From Flavivirga eckloniae (GTDB lineage: Bacteria; Bacteroidota; Bacteroidia; Flavobacteriales; Flavobacteriaceae), in contig NZ_CP025791.1 in the NCBI RefSeq assembly GCF_002886045.1, positions 1,572,001-1,636,000 on the forward strand: 64,000 nt of DNA. Direction: 5' to 3'. A program made the translations under genes and the position numbers. This document shows positions 16,028-24,743 of the stretch, one piece after another. The notes below the pieces were generated by a model, which saw only the letters and a program-made list of their open reading frames with translations, did not search any database and was not told where the DNA came from. Positions within the stretch are counted from its first letter, which is position 1, and every line of letters begins with the position of its first letter.

Positions 16028-17545
16028 ATGGACAAAAAAGTTATCTTAATGATACTCGATGGTTGGGGCAATTCTCCAGACCCTAAAGTTTCTGCTATCG
16101 ACCACGCTAACACATCTTTTATCGACTCTCTTTACAAAAAATACCCATTCGCCACCCTAAGAACCGACGGATTACATGTTGGGTTACCTGAAGGCCAAAT
16201 GGGGAATAGCGAAGTGGGCCATATGAATCTTGGAGCTGGACGTATTGTTTATCAAGATTTGGTAAAAGTTAATTTAGCCGTAAAAAATAAAACATTAAAT
16301 AACGAAGAAGTACTAGTAGATGCATTTAACTATGCTAAAACCAACAACAAGGATGTTCATTTTTTAGGATTGCTAAGTGATGGTGGTGTACATTCTCACA
16401 TTAATCATTTATTTGGACTGTTGGAAGCTGCAAACGATTTTGGTCTAACCAATACTTTTGTACACGCGTTTACTGACGGCCGTGACGTAGACCCAAAATC
16501 GGGCTATGGTTTCCTTACTGAATTGGAAGGACATTTAGAAAAAACGAATAGCAAATTAGCAACTGTTACTGGTCGCTATTATGCTATGGATAGAGACAAA
16601 CGCTGGGAACGTGTAAAACTGGCTTACGATGCTGTGGTTAACGGTATTGGTGAACATGCTACCAATGTAACCGAAACTATTCAAAAGAGCTATAAAAATG
16701 ATATTACCGATGAGTTTATCAAACCAATCATTATGGTTGATGAATCGGGAAATCCTCAAGCTAAAATAAAAGAAGGCGATGTGGTTATCTTCTTCAACTT
16801 TAGAACAGACCGTGGTAGAGAATTAACCGAAGCTTTATCGCAAACAGATTTCCATGAGCAAAACATGCATAAATTGGATTTACACTATGTAACTCTTACT
16901 AATTATGATGAAACTTATAAAAATGTAAATGTTATTTTCAATAAAGAGAATTTATCTGAAACCCTTGGTGAAATTTTAGAAAAAAACAACAAAAAGCAAA
17001 TCCGTATTGCAGAAACAGAAAAGTATCCACACGTTACTTTCTTTTTCTCTGGCGGCCGTGAAGAGCCTTTTAATGGTGAAACGCGTATTTTAAGAAATTC
17101 ACCAAAAGTAGCTACATACGATTTAAAACCAGAAATGAGTGCTTACGAATTACGTGATGCATTAATTCCTGAGCTTCAAAAAGGTGATGTTGATTTTGTT
17201 TGTTTAAATTTTGCCAATGGCGACATGGTAGGTCATACTGGTGTTATGGAAGCTGCAATAAAGGCTTGCGAAGCAGTAGACACATGTGTAGAAGATGTTA
17301 TTAACGCAGCTTTAGAAAATGATTACACAACCTTACTTATTGCAGATCATGGTAATTGCGAAACTATGATAAACCCAGATGGTACACCTCATACAGCACA
17401 TACCACAAACCCAGTTCCAGTTATCTTAATTGATAAAGAACTAAAAGCTATTGAAGATGGTATTTTAGGCGATATGGCTCCTACTATTTTAAAGTTAATG
17501 GGCGTTGAACAACCTGAATCTATGACCCAACATCCTTTGGTTTAA
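16028..17545 (+). CDS. gpmI: 2,3-bisphosphoglycerate-independent phosphoglycerate mutase
   Basis: A 505-residue Mn-dependent glycolytic enzyme interconverting 3- and 2-phosphoglycerate. Alkaline-phosphatase-superfamily metal motifs are present: ILDGWG at the N-terminus, the phosphorylated serine in GQMGNSEVGHMN (S61), DGRDVDPKSG, FNFRTDRGRE, and the C-terminal FANGDMVGHTG and LIADHGNCE metal sites. Length is typical. It is preceded by a clear flavobacterial -7 box and followed 55 nt later by a HAD-like gene that may be co-transcribed. Confidence 0.97.
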   Translation: MDKKVILMILDGWGNSPDPKVSAIDHANTSFIDSLYKKYPFATLRTDGLHVGLPEGQMGNSEVGHMNLGAGRIVYQDLVKVNLAVKNKTLNNEEVLVDAFNYAKTNNKDVHFLGLLSDGGVHSHINHLFGLLEAANDFGLTNTFVHAFTDGRDVDPKSGYGFLTELEGHLEKTNSKLATVTGRYYAMDRDKRWERVKLAYDAVVNGIGEHATNVTETIQKSYKNDITDEFIKPIIMVDESGNPQAKIKEGDVVIFFNFRTDRGRELTEALSQTDFHEQNMHKLDLHYVTLTNYDETYKNVNVIFNKENLSETLGEILEKNNKKQIRIAETEKYPHVTFFFSGGREEPFNGETRILRNSPKVATYDLKPEMSAYELRDALIPELQKGDVDFVCLNFANGDMVGHTGVMEAAIKACEAVDTCVEDVINAALENDYTTLLIADHGNCETMINPDGTPHTAHTTNPVPVILIDKELKAIEDGILGDMAPTILKLMGVEQPESMTQHPLV

Positions 17546-17600
17546 GCAGTTTAAAAATAAATTGTTGTACTTTTGTTGAGAACCCGAGTTTATAACCTAG

Positions 17601-18005
17601 ATGAATTTTAACAATCAACTTGTTATAGCAATAGATTTCGATGGAACTATTGTTGAAGATGCATATCCTAAAATAGGAAAGCCTATGTTGTTTGCTTTTG
17701 AAACTTTAAAAAAGCTACAAGATGATGGGCATCGACTTATTTTATGGACTTACAGATCTGGTACAAGGCTAAATGAAGCCGTTGCATTCTGTAAAGATAA
17801 TGGCATCTCGTTCTATGCTATAAACAACAGTTTTCCAGAAGAAGAATATACCAGCGATATAAGTAGAAAAATTAACGCCGATATTTTTATCGATGATAGA
17901 AATATCGGCGGTTTTTTAGGATGGGGTGAAATATATCAAACACTCACCAATACAAACCCTCCCGAAATTAAAAAGAAGAAAGGCTTCTTTGGTTTTCTTA
18001 AATAA
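17601..18005 (+). CDS. HAD-like hydrolase, BT_0820 type
   Basis: A 134-residue HAD-superfamily phosphatase. Motif I is IAIDFDGTIVED (nucleophile Asp about 12, acid/base Asp 14), motif II LILWTYRSG, and the late acidic motif DIFIDDRNIGG. It closely fits the short Bacteroidota hydrolases typified by BT_0820. The substrate is not known. The C-terminal KKKKGFFGFLK tail is an odd amphipathic extension. Downstream of gpmI in the same direction. Confidence 0.85.
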   Translation: MNFNNQLVIAIDFDGTIVEDAYPKIGKPMLFAFETLKKLQDDGHRLILWTYRSGTRLNEAVAFCKDNGISFYAINNSFPEEEYTSDISRKINADIFIDDRNIGGFLGWGEIYQTLTNTNPPEIKKKKGFFGFLK

Positions 18006-18060
18006 TTTGAGTTCGATTAATCTACAAGTGAATTCAACCGGTTTTCAAAATAAGATACCC

Positions 18061-19326
18061 CTAAATTAATTCGTAATACGTCTTATCAATAAACTCTCTA
18101 TGGTCGGGATGTGCGATATTCACCAATGCCTTAACTCTTTCTTTTATAGTTTTGCCGTATAAGTTGGCAATTCCATACTCCGTAACAATATAATGCACAT
18201 GGGCTCTAGTAGTAACAATACCCGCTCCAGACTTTAAAGATGGCACAATACGGCTTATTCCTTTTTTTGTAACCGAGGGCAATGCAATAATTGCTTTGCC
18301 TCCTTCACTTAAAGAAGCTCCTCTAATATAATCCATTTGTCCACCTACACCCGAGTACATTTTTGCCCCAATAGAATCTGCACAAACCTGACCTGTTACA
18401 TCTACTTCTATAGCGGAATTAATGGCAACCATTCGAGGATTCTGTTTAATAATAGAAACATCGTTCACATAATCCGATTCGCGCATTTCTACAAACGGAT
18501 TATCATCAACGTAATCATACAGTCGTTTAGACCCAATTAAAAATGTAGACAATGCTCGTCCTGGACTTACGCCTTTATAATTTCCGTTAATAACATCTTT
18601 TAAAATTAAATCGATAACACCATCAGAAAACATTTCCGTATGCAATCCCAAATCCTTATGATTCTTTAAACGTGATAATACGGCATTAGGAATGGTTCCA
18701 ATCCCCATTTGTAATGTACTTTTGTCTTCAATTAAACCGGCGATATAATCCCCTATTTTATTTTCAATAGGTGATGGTTCCCCTAATGTGTGGGACGGTA
18801 TTGCTTCATTACACTCAACAAACAAATCTATTTCGGTAATATGAATAATACCATCTCCATGGGTTCTAGGCATTTGCTCGTTTACCTGAGCTACTACAAT
18901 TTTAGCATTATCGATAGCCGCTAAGGTGGCTTCTACCGAAACCCCCAATGAGCAATATCCATGTTTGTCTGGAACAGATACATGAATTAATGCGACATCT
19001 AATGGTAAAATATTCCTTTTAAATAATAATGGCAATTCACTCAAAAAAACAGGTGTGTAAGATCCGTTACCTTCTGTTAATGTATGACGCACATTATTTC
19101 CAATAAAAAACGAGTTTACGTGAAAGCTATCTCTAAGTTCAGGGTTAGCATAACCAGCTACCCCCTCAACATGTAAATGACAAACTTCTACGTTTCTTAG
19201 CTCTTCGTGACGCTCTGTCATGGCTTTCATTAACAACTGCGGAGCTGCAGCAGCTGCTTGAATATATACCCTGTTGTTGCTTTTAATTACTTTAACAGCG
19301 TCTTCTGCACTAACAATTTTATACAT
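18061..19326 (-). CDS. Acetyl-CoA hydrolase/transferase family protein (4-hydroxybutyrate CoA-transferase type)
   Basis: A 421-residue CoA-transferase. The N-terminal half carries the family's VYIQAAAAAPQLLMKAM and HVSVPDKHGYCSLGVS blocks. The C-terminal half has LQMGIGTIPNAVLS, LHTEMFSDGVIDL (a conserved glutamate region), GSGGQ-like GVGGQMDYIRGA and VTEYGIANLYGKT. Such enzymes move CoA between acetyl-CoA and short acids such as acetate, propionate or 4-hydroxybutyrate. The exact acyl group cannot be inferred. Single gene, divergent from map. Confidence 0.9.
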   Translation of the reverse strand: MYKIVSAEDAVKVIKSNNRVYIQAAAAAPQLLMKAMTERHEELRNVEVCHLHVEGVAGYANPELRDSFHVNSFFIGNNVRHTLTEGNGSYTPVFLSELPLLFKRNILPLDVALIHVSVPDKHGYCSLGVSVEATLAAIDNAKIVVAQVNEQMPRTHGDGIIHITEIDLFVECNEAIPSHTLGEPSPIENKIGDYIAGLIEDKSTLQMGIGTIPNAVLSRLKNHKDLGLHTEMFSDGVIDLILKDVINGNYKGVSPGRALSTFLIGSKRLYDYVDDNPFVEMRESDYVNDVSIIKQNPRMVAINSAIEVDVTGQVCADSIGAKMYSGVGGQMDYIRGASLSEGGKAIIALPSVTKKGISRIVPSLKSGAGIVTTRAHVHYIVTEYGIANLYGKTIKERVKALVNIAHPDHREFIDKTYYELI

Positions 19327-19423
19327 CTTATTGAATTTTGTCCAATAAATGTATTCATTTACAACCTCTTAAAAAATGTCAAAAGTCATATTTAGCACAA
19401 AAATATTAATACTTAATTTTGAG

Positions 19424-19431
19424 TATCTTTG
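19424..19431 (+). promoter_or_regulatory. -7 promoter box (TATCTTTG) of map
   Basis: Perfect TAnnTTTG box ending 17 nt before the ATG at 19449. Confidence 0.5.
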
Positions 19432-19448
19432 CCATTATTTTTTTAAGC

Positions 19449-20267
19449 ATGATTGTAGTAAAAACAAAAGAAGAAATTGAATTAATGCGTCAAAGTGCAT
19501 TAATAGTATCGAAAACACTTGGTATGCTTGCCAAAGAAGTTAAGGAAGGTGTTACCACCATGCAACTTGACAAGCTCGCCGAAGAATTTATAAGAGATCA
19601 AGGTGCTTTGCCTGGTTTTTTAGGATTGTACGACTGTCCGTCAACATTACTTTGCAGTGTAAACGATGCCGTAGTACACGGTCTACCAACGCAGACACCT
19701 TTAAAGGATGGTGACATCGTTTCTATTGATTGCGGCGCATTGATGAACGAGTTTTACGGAGATCATGCCTACACTTTCGAAATTGGTGAAGTAGATCCAG
19801 AAACCAAAAAACTTATACAAGTTACTAAAGAGTCTCTTTATATTGGTATTAGGGAATTTAAACTTAACAATCGTGTTGGAGATGTTGGTTTTGCGATACA
19901 ACAACATTGTGAATCTCATGGTTATGGAGTCGTTCGTGAATTAGTTGGCCATGGATTAGGCAAAAAAATGCATGAAGATCCGGAAATGCCAAATTATGGG
20001 CGTCGTGGTCGCGGTAAGAAGTTTGTTGAAGGTATGGTAGTGGCTATTGAACCCATGATAAATGGTGGCACCCATAAAGTGAGACAATTAAAAGATGGAT
20101 GGACTATCGTAACTCAGGACGGCAAACCTAGTGTTCATTTTGAACATGACGTGGCTCTTGTAGATGGAAAACCCGAAATACTATCCACATTTGCATATGT
20201 ACATGAAGCTTTGGGTATTGTGAGTAACGAAGAAGATGAGTTTAGGCAAAAGGCTTTAGTCTTATAG
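19449..20267 (+). CDS. map: Methionine aminopeptidase, type I
   Basis: A 272-residue enzyme removing N-terminal methionine from new proteins. I use ATG 19449 because type I MetAPs begin close to 'VKTKEEIELMR'; the longer frame would need a TTG that overlaps the promoter box. The five metal ligands sit in SIDCGALMNEFYGDHAYTF (two Asp), VGHGLGKKMHEDP (His), MVVAIEPM (Glu) and FEHDVAL (Glu region). Length is normal, with no N-terminal zinc-finger extension. Essential housekeeping gene, intact. Confidence 0.97.
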   Translation: MIVVKTKEEIELMRQSALIVSKTLGMLAKEVKEGVTTMQLDKLAEEFIRDQGALPGFLGLYDCPSTLLCSVNDAVVHGLPTQTPLKDGDIVSIDCGALMNEFYGDHAYTFEIGEVDPETKKLIQVTKESLYIGIREFKLNNRVGDVGFAIQQHCESHGYGVVRELVGHGLGKKMHEDPEMPNYGRRGRGKKFVEGMVVAIEPMINGGTHKVRQLKDGWTIVTQDGKPSVHFEHDVALVDGKPEILSTFAYVHEALGIVSNEEDEFRQKALVL

Positions 20268-20272
20268 GTTGT

Positions 20273-20291
20273 TTCGCAGAGTTACACTAAG
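20273..20291 (+). repeat. Left imperfect inverted repeat of the GxxExxY element
   Basis: 19 bases matching at 16 positions the reverse complement of 20695-20713 (shared core ttcgcagag, then cact). A second cgcagag copy follows at about 20307-20313. It lies six bases after the map stop codon. Confidence 0.65.
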
Positions 20292-20321
20292 TTTTTCACT
20301 GAGATACGCAGAGAAATATTA

Positions 20322-20702
20322 ATGGATAACAATAATCTAACTAAAAAAATTATCGGAGCAGCTATTGAAGTGCATCGAATTTTAGGTCCAGGATTGTTAG
20401 AATCTGCATATCAGGAATGTTTGCTTTTTGAGCTGAAAAACCTTGGCTTAAACGTTATTAAAGAAAAGACACTTCCTATAACATATAAAGACATAAAACT
20501 AGATCATGGTTATAGAATCGACTTATTAGTCGAAAACAAAATTGTAATAGAACTCAAAACTGTAGAAGCTTTTACCGACGTTCATTTTGCTCAGATATTA
20601 ACCTATATGAAATTAGGAAATTATCCGTTAGGGTTATTAATAAATTTTCATACCAAACTTTTAAAAAACGGAATTAAACGATTTATAAATACACCTCAGT
20701 GA
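20322..20702 (+). CDS. GxxExxY protein
   Basis: A 126-residue protein of the GxxExxY family; the naming motif reads GPGLLESAYQECL (about 22-34). A PD-(D/E)XK-like core is suggested by YRIDLLVENKIVIELKTVE (D, then ExK) and HFAQILTYMKLGNYPLGLLINF. Its function is not established, though nuclease-like activity has been proposed from the fold. The stop codon lies inside the right-hand repeat, and both sides carry 'ctctgcg'-type sequences often seen around such genes. Together this looks like a small inserted unit between map and a methyltransferase. Confidence 0.88.
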   Translation: MDNNNLTKKIIGAAIEVHRILGPGLLESAYQECLLFELKNLGLNVIKEKTLPITYKDIKLDHGYRIDLLVENKIVIELKTVEAFTDVHFAQILTYMKLGNYPLGLLINFHTKLLKNGIKRFINTPQ

Positions 20703-20713
20703 ATCTCTGCGAA
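20695..20713 (-). repeat. Right imperfect inverted repeat of the GxxExxY element
   Basis: Inverted partner of 20273-20291 (16 of 19 positions). The repeat region continues with tgtgcaactttgtg-type words up to the GTG start codon of the next gene at 20740. Confidence 0.65.
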
Positions 20714-20739
20714 TTCCCTGTGCAACTTTGTGAAACTTT

Positions 20740-21516
20740 GTGAAGAAAATCTTTAAATTAATACTCAACACCATACCCAGACCTTTACTAATTAGGTTAA
20801 GTTATTTGGTGCGTCCCATTTTAGCATTCCTTTTAAGAGGTAATACTTATACCGATCCTATAGATGGCAAAAGCTTTAAAAGTTTTTTGCCCTATGGTTA
20901 CGGTACACAACGCAACAATGTACTCTCCCCTTCTACGCTTTCTTTAGAGCGTCATAGATTGCTATGGTTATATTTAAAAAACGAAACCGATTTCTTCCAA
21001 CCTGAAACAAGTTCATCATTAAAAGTACTGCACTTTGCCCCGGAGCAAGCCTTTTATAAGCGTTTTAGAAAGATGAAAAATCTTGAATATGTTACTACCG
21101 ATTTAAATTCTCCGTTGGCCGATGTAAAAGCAGATATTTGCAATCTACCATTTAAAAACGATGAGTTTGATGTTATTCTCTGCAATCACGTATTAGAACA
21201 TATTCCAGACGACACAAAGGCCATGCAAGAACTGTATCGTGTTTTGAAAGTTGGTGGTATGGGTGTTTTTCAAATTCCTCAGGACTTAACGAGAGAAAAG
21301 ACATTTGAAGACGATTCTATAACAGATAAGAAAGAGCGTGCTAAAATCTTTGGACAATATGACCATGTACGTGTTTATGGTCGTGATTATTTCGATAAGC
21401 TCCGTAATATTGGCTTTAAAGTTGAAGAAGTTGATTATACTTCGACACTTTCTAGTGAAGATGTAACTAAATACTGTTTAGCTCAAGGTGAAATTATTCC
21501 GGTGGTTTACAAATAA
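20740..21516 (+). CDS. Class I SAM-dependent methyltransferase
   Basis: A 258-residue methyltransferase. The SAM-binding motif region is LKVLHFAPEQAFYKRFRK, which is degenerate compared with the usual GxGxG, then DLNSPLADVKADICNLPF and DVILCNHVLEHIPDDTKAMQELYRVLKVGG, typical of Methyltransf_11. The start codon is GTG at 20740, giving MKKIFKLILNTIPRP; no ATG is available nearby. This GTG falls at the very end of the repeat that borders the GxxExxY gene. The original ATG and ribosome site may therefore have been replaced. Target unknown; the basic hydrophobic N-terminus suggests membrane contact. Confidence 0.85.
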   Translation: MKKIFKLILNTIPRPLLIRLSYLVRPILAFLLRGNTYTDPIDGKSFKSFLPYGYGTQRNNVLSPSTLSLERHRLLWLYLKNETDFFQPETSSSLKVLHFAPEQAFYKRFRKMKNLEYVTTDLNSPLADVKADICNLPFKNDEFDVILCNHVLEHIPDDTKAMQELYRVLKVGGMGVFQIPQDLTREKTFEDDSITDKKERAKIFGQYDHVRVYGRDYFDKLRNIGFKVEEVDYTSTLSSEDVTKYCLAQGEIIPVVYK

Positions 21517-21537
21517 GTTTATAGAAATTAATAAATT

Positions 21538-21906
21538 ATGACTCAACAAATCATTATAGTAACTGCTGCTGTGTTCGGTATGCTATCTGTAATTTTTGGG
21601 GCCTTTGGTGCCCATACTCTTAAAAAAGTTTTATCGGCAGAACAACTAAAAAGTTTTGAAACGGGCATAAAATATCAAATGTACCATGCCATTGTTTTAC
21701 TTGTACTAGGGTTTAATTTCAAAATGATAACCCCTGCTATTTACTGGTGCTTTACTATAGGTATCCTTTTATTTTCTTTTAGTATCTACGGATTGGTTTT
21801 ATCTGATTCTAAAGGAAAAAAGCTTCGGTTTTTAGGTCCTGTTACTCCTATAGGAGGCTTGCTTTTAGCTACAGGCTGGTTTTTATTACTTATTAACTTT
21901 TGGTAG
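21538..21906 (+). CDS. DUF423 family membrane protein
   Basis: A 122-residue integral membrane protein with four predicted helices (for example IIIVTAAVFGMLSVIFGAFG, IVLLVLGFNF, IYWCFTIGILLFSFSIYGLV, GGLLLATGWFLLLINFW). The N-terminal GAFGAHTLK and central YQMYHAI blocks are the hallmark of DUF423 (YgdD-like). Function unknown. It follows the methyltransferase by 21 nt and probably shares its transcript. Confidence 0.92.
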   Translation: MTQQIIIVTAAVFGMLSVIFGAFGAHTLKKVLSAEQLKSFETGIKYQMYHAIVLLVLGFNFKMITPAIYWCFTIGILLFSFSIYGLVLSDSKGKKLRFLGPVTPIGGLLLATGWFLLLINFW

Positions 21907-21924
21907 CTCATCTTAAAAATGGAA

Positions 21925-22950
21925 CTATCCAGGAAATCCGTTTAAAGCTAAAGTTTCCAACTCCTTATTTTCATTCTCAAAAATTAGAAATACTTTAAGC
22001 TCCGGATGCGATTCTAAAAACGCTTTCACTTTTTCAATACCCATAGTTTTAAAAGCCGTAGAATATGCATCGGCTGTCATACAATCTTTCGCAATTACAG
22101 AAATACTCAATAAATTCGTCTTGCTGGGATAACCTGTTTTGGTATCAATAATATGGGCATACCGGTTTCCGTTTTTATCTATTTTAAATTTTCTGTACGT
22201 CCCTGAAGTTGCCATAGCTTCATTGGTTAAAACAAGTGTTCTAGAAAGAGATTGAGTACCATCAAAATTAGGTTTTTCAACACCTACTGTCCACCCCTTG
22301 TTCTTTTCAACATTAATGCCTTTGGCGTTAAGTTCCCCACCAATATTGACGATATAGTTTTTAATGTTTTTGGAATCTAGGAACTTTGCAATAACATCTA
22401 CGCCGTAACCTTTGGCTATGGCATTAAAATCGATGAATGTTCCCTCTGGTTTTGTAATACTATCATGCAATCTGTTAATTTTATTAAAACCTACCGTAAG
22501 CATCAAGCTATCTATTTTTAAACTATCTAAATTCACAACCTTGCCTTCCGGTCCAAAATCCCAGGCATTTACAACTGCACCAATGGTAGGATCGAAAGCC
22601 CCTTTGGTTTCTTTATAAATAATTTTTGAAGCCTCATATACCTTTTTAAAATGTTCATCAATTTTAACAGCTTCATTTCTGTTTAATTTGGATATATCTG
22701 AATTTGCCTGATAGGTAGACATTGATTTATTAATGACGTAAAACAGACTATCGAATTGTTTTTCATAATTAACATCAGAACTGTATGTTGCCTCATAGAA
22801 TGTTCCAAAAACAGACCCCGATAGTTTAGTATTTTTTAAACCCAGACGATCTGTATTTTTAACTTCTTTACAGGAAATAAATGCGAATACCAGAAATACC
22901 GAAACTATAATTGAAACATAATTAATGGTCTTAACCAGTCGTTTTTGCAT
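21925..22950 (-). CDS. apbE: FAD:protein FMN transferase
   Basis: A 341-residue lipoprotein-like flavin transferase that attaches FMN from FAD to threonines of target proteins, above all NqrB and NqrC. It has an N-terminal hydrophobic segment ending in AFISC (lipobox-like). Family motifs are GSVFGTFYEATY, LSTYQANSDISKLN-type sequence, the FAD-binding GAFDPTIGAVVNAWDFGPEG, FNAIAKGYGVD, NIGGELNAKG, and the Mg-binding AMATSGTYRKF and HIIDTKTGYP blocks. Two NQR flavin-acceptor subunits are encoded about 7 kb away on the same strand, its expected clients. It starts 7 nt after an unknown 125-residue gene. Confidence 0.95.
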   Translation of the reverse strand: MQKRLVKTINYVSIIVSVFLVFAFISCKEVKNTDRLGLKNTKLSGSVFGTFYEATYSSDVNYEKQFDSLFYVINKSMSTYQANSDISKLNRNEAVKIDEHFKKVYEASKIIYKETKGAFDPTIGAVVNAWDFGPEGKVVNLDSLKIDSLMLTVGFNKINRLHDSITKPEGTFIDFNAIAKGYGVDVIAKFLDSKNIKNYIVNIGGELNAKGINVEKNKGWTVGVEKPNFDGTQSLSRTLVLTNEAMATSGTYRKFKIDKNGNRYAHIIDTKTGYPSKTNLLSISVIAKDCMTADAYSTAFKTMGIEKVKAFLESHPELKVFLIFENENKELETLALNGFPG

Positions 22951-22957
22951 CTTATTC

Positions 22958-23335
22958 TCAATTAAAATTTGTTTCTAAAACTTGTATGCCATTATACTCC
23001 AAGAGATACTCATTATCTAAATAAATAGGTCCCTTTTCACCATTTACATTTCCCAATCCAACACCTGCATACAAAACTTTAGCATTCTTTTCCCGAGCAT
23101 GCTTTTTAAACGACTCCATCCAAACAACATCATAGTTATTCGGGTTATCGGGTAAAATAACAACTCTTACAATTACAAAATAATACTGCTTTTTTTTGTC
23201 TATACAAACAAACTGCGGATGCTTTTTAAGCTTACTATTTACAGCTATAAATTCAAAACCTCGCTTTTCTAAATCTTTTCCAACATGGTTCATAGCCAAA
23301 TTGTGCAATTCTTGCTCAGTAAGTGGTTTACTCAT
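22958..23335 (-). CDS. Conserved small cytosolic protein upstream of apbE
   Basis: A 125-residue soluble protein without signal or membrane segment. I do not recognise a characterised domain. The pattern of strands (FVCIDKKKQYYFVIVRVVI, AKVLYAGVGLG, GPIYLDNEYLLEYNGIQVLE) suggests a mixed alpha/beta fold that might be restriction-endonuclease-like or a small binding domain; this is a guess. Its stop codon is 7 nt before the apbE start, so they form an operon. That suggests a link to flavinylation or NQR assembly. Confidence 0.75.
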   Translation of the reverse strand: MSKPLTEQELHNLAMNHVGKDLEKRGFEFIAVNSKLKKHPQFVCIDKKKQYYFVIVRVVILPDNPNNYDVVWMESFKKHAREKNAKVLYAGVGLGNVNGEKGPIYLDNEYLLEYNGIQVLETNFN

Positions 23336-23837
23336 GGTACAAAATTAATATTATTATTCTGCTTAAACCAGAATTAAAATGTTTAGCCTTAGAAAGACTG
23401 TTAAAAATAAGTATTTAAAAAAATTAACCCCTTTTCTATTAGGTATTACTAACAAAATAATTACAATAAATGTATTTATTTTTGTTTTTTCATACCCTTA
23501 TACTTTTCTTGTTTTCATTAAAAATATTAAAATTTTTATGTTTTTTAATGCTTTTTCGTATGTAAATTCAACTTTATTATAAGATTAACCAACAAAAAAA
23601 TAACATTTTGTCGATTTTTTATGCTTTTCATCTATTTGATTCAAAAAAAAAATTATATTTGGTTCGTTATTAACAATAATAAATTAGGTCAATTATATCA
23701 ACTTTAATTTATAATCAAAAAATTAATAACAAACTAACAAACCCAAAGTTAGAATAAGCGCAAGTTTATTCTTAAAAATTTAACCATGTAAGCCTAAAAT
23801 TGCCTATTATTTTAAGTTTACAACAATACTTTAAGTT
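23336..23837. other. Long AT-rich intergenic region with a promoter and leader
   Basis: Over 500 bases, very AT-rich. An open frame at 23379-23582 is low-complexity and not credible. The region holds the candidate promoter at 23635-23661, then about 176 nt of leader before the lipoprotein gene. No riboswitch class or strong hairpin was recognised in the leader. Confidence 0.55.
23635..23661 (+). promoter_or_regulatory. Candidate Bacteroidota promoter for the lipoprotein gene
   Basis: TTTG at 23635-23638 and TATATTTG at 23654-23661, separated by 15 nt, close to the TTTG-N17-20-TAnnTTTG consensus. It is the best two-part promoter match noticed in the window. Confidence 0.55.
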
Positions 23838-24587
23838 ATGAATAAAACAGTACTAAAAACTTTAATGCTTTTTTGCTTAGTCATTGTTTCTTGCAAGACT
23901 AATGTACAAGAAGACACTATTGTTACCAAGTGTGAACTGTTCACAATTGGAAACTACAAATTCTACAATCCAAGAGTTTACGAGCATCCCGTAATCTTTA
24001 AAAAAGGAAGCCACGAGTTATTACATAGCGAATATACTCCTGCATGGTACCCTGGTTATTGTGCCGATAATTTACCTTCTTATTTTAAAACAAAAGAAGA
24101 GTTCTTAAAACATGTACATTCTAATCAAATTAAAAAATTAAGTGCTCCTTACTTTGAAGAGTTTTACAATAAAAACAAGGATAATGACAAAGGAAGACCT
24201 GGTATCTTTCATGAAGGTTACCACTTATTATTTAGAGGTACCGTTAGTGTAAAGAATGCAAAATCTGGAAACGAGTACCTTTTAGTTGCTGGTAAGAGTT
24301 ATATTGAAAACGAAGAAGACTTTGATAAAAACACCGATTTTTATGAAAGTAAAGTTAAAAACATGTTCGCATTTATGTTAGAAGATGGTGTTTACAAATC
24401 TGTAGATCCAAATCTTGTATTTGGAACTTTCACAAAAGAACAACACGATCAAGTATACGACATTTTAAATGTTAAAACATTAGTTTACGCTTCTTGTTTT
24501 GAAAATGTAAATACTTTAAGAAAACCAAACTTCGATAGAACATCATTACCTGGTTGGGTTTATAACAAATCTGATCTAGACGATTAA
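23838..24587 (+). CDS. Lipoprotein of unknown function
   Basis: A 249-residue lipoprotein: signal peptide with lipobox IVSC (Cys about 20), then the charged KTNVQEDT linker. The mature part contains several aromatic-rich blocks (YKFYNPRVYEHPVIF, YTPAWYPGYCADNLPSYF, FHEGYHLLFRGTVSV). I recognise no family. The gene is monocistronic, with its own promoter, long leader and terminator. It probably sits in the periplasm or outer membrane. Composition fits the rest of the genome. Confidence 0.8.
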   Translation: MNKTVLKTLMLFCLVIVSCKTNVQEDTIVTKCELFTIGNYKFYNPRVYEHPVIFKKGSHELLHSEYTPAWYPGYCADNLPSYFKTKEEFLKHVHSNQIKKLSAPYFEEFYNKNKDNDKGRPGIFHEGYHLLFRGTVSVKNAKSGNEYLLVAGKSYIENEEDFDKNTDFYESKVKNMFAFMLEDGVYKSVDPNLVFGTFTKEQHDQVYDILNVKTLVYASCFENVNTLRKPNFDRTSLPGWVYNKSDLDD

Positions 24588-24681
24588 TTTCCTCTTGTAC
24601 TGGTATTGTACTAATATTGTACAATGAGGTTAATCCTGACTTAAAATATATATATAGGCGCCAAAGTCAGACTGCAGCGAT

Positions 24682-24727
24682 AAAAAAACAAAAGCTTTAC
24701 TAATTATAGTAAAGCTTTTGTTTTTTA
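24682..24727. terminator. Bidirectional terminator
   Basis: Long perfect hairpin (about 18 bp: aacaaaagctttact and its complement, loop aattat) between convergent genes, flanked by A and T runs. Confidence 0.9.
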
Positions 24728-24743
24728 TTACACTATCATATCA

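Noticed and set aside
23379-23582. 67-codon open frame with hydrophobic translation
   Set aside because: Low-complexity AT-rich DNA gives Phe/Ile/Lys-rich translation by chance; no ribosome site, no family pattern.
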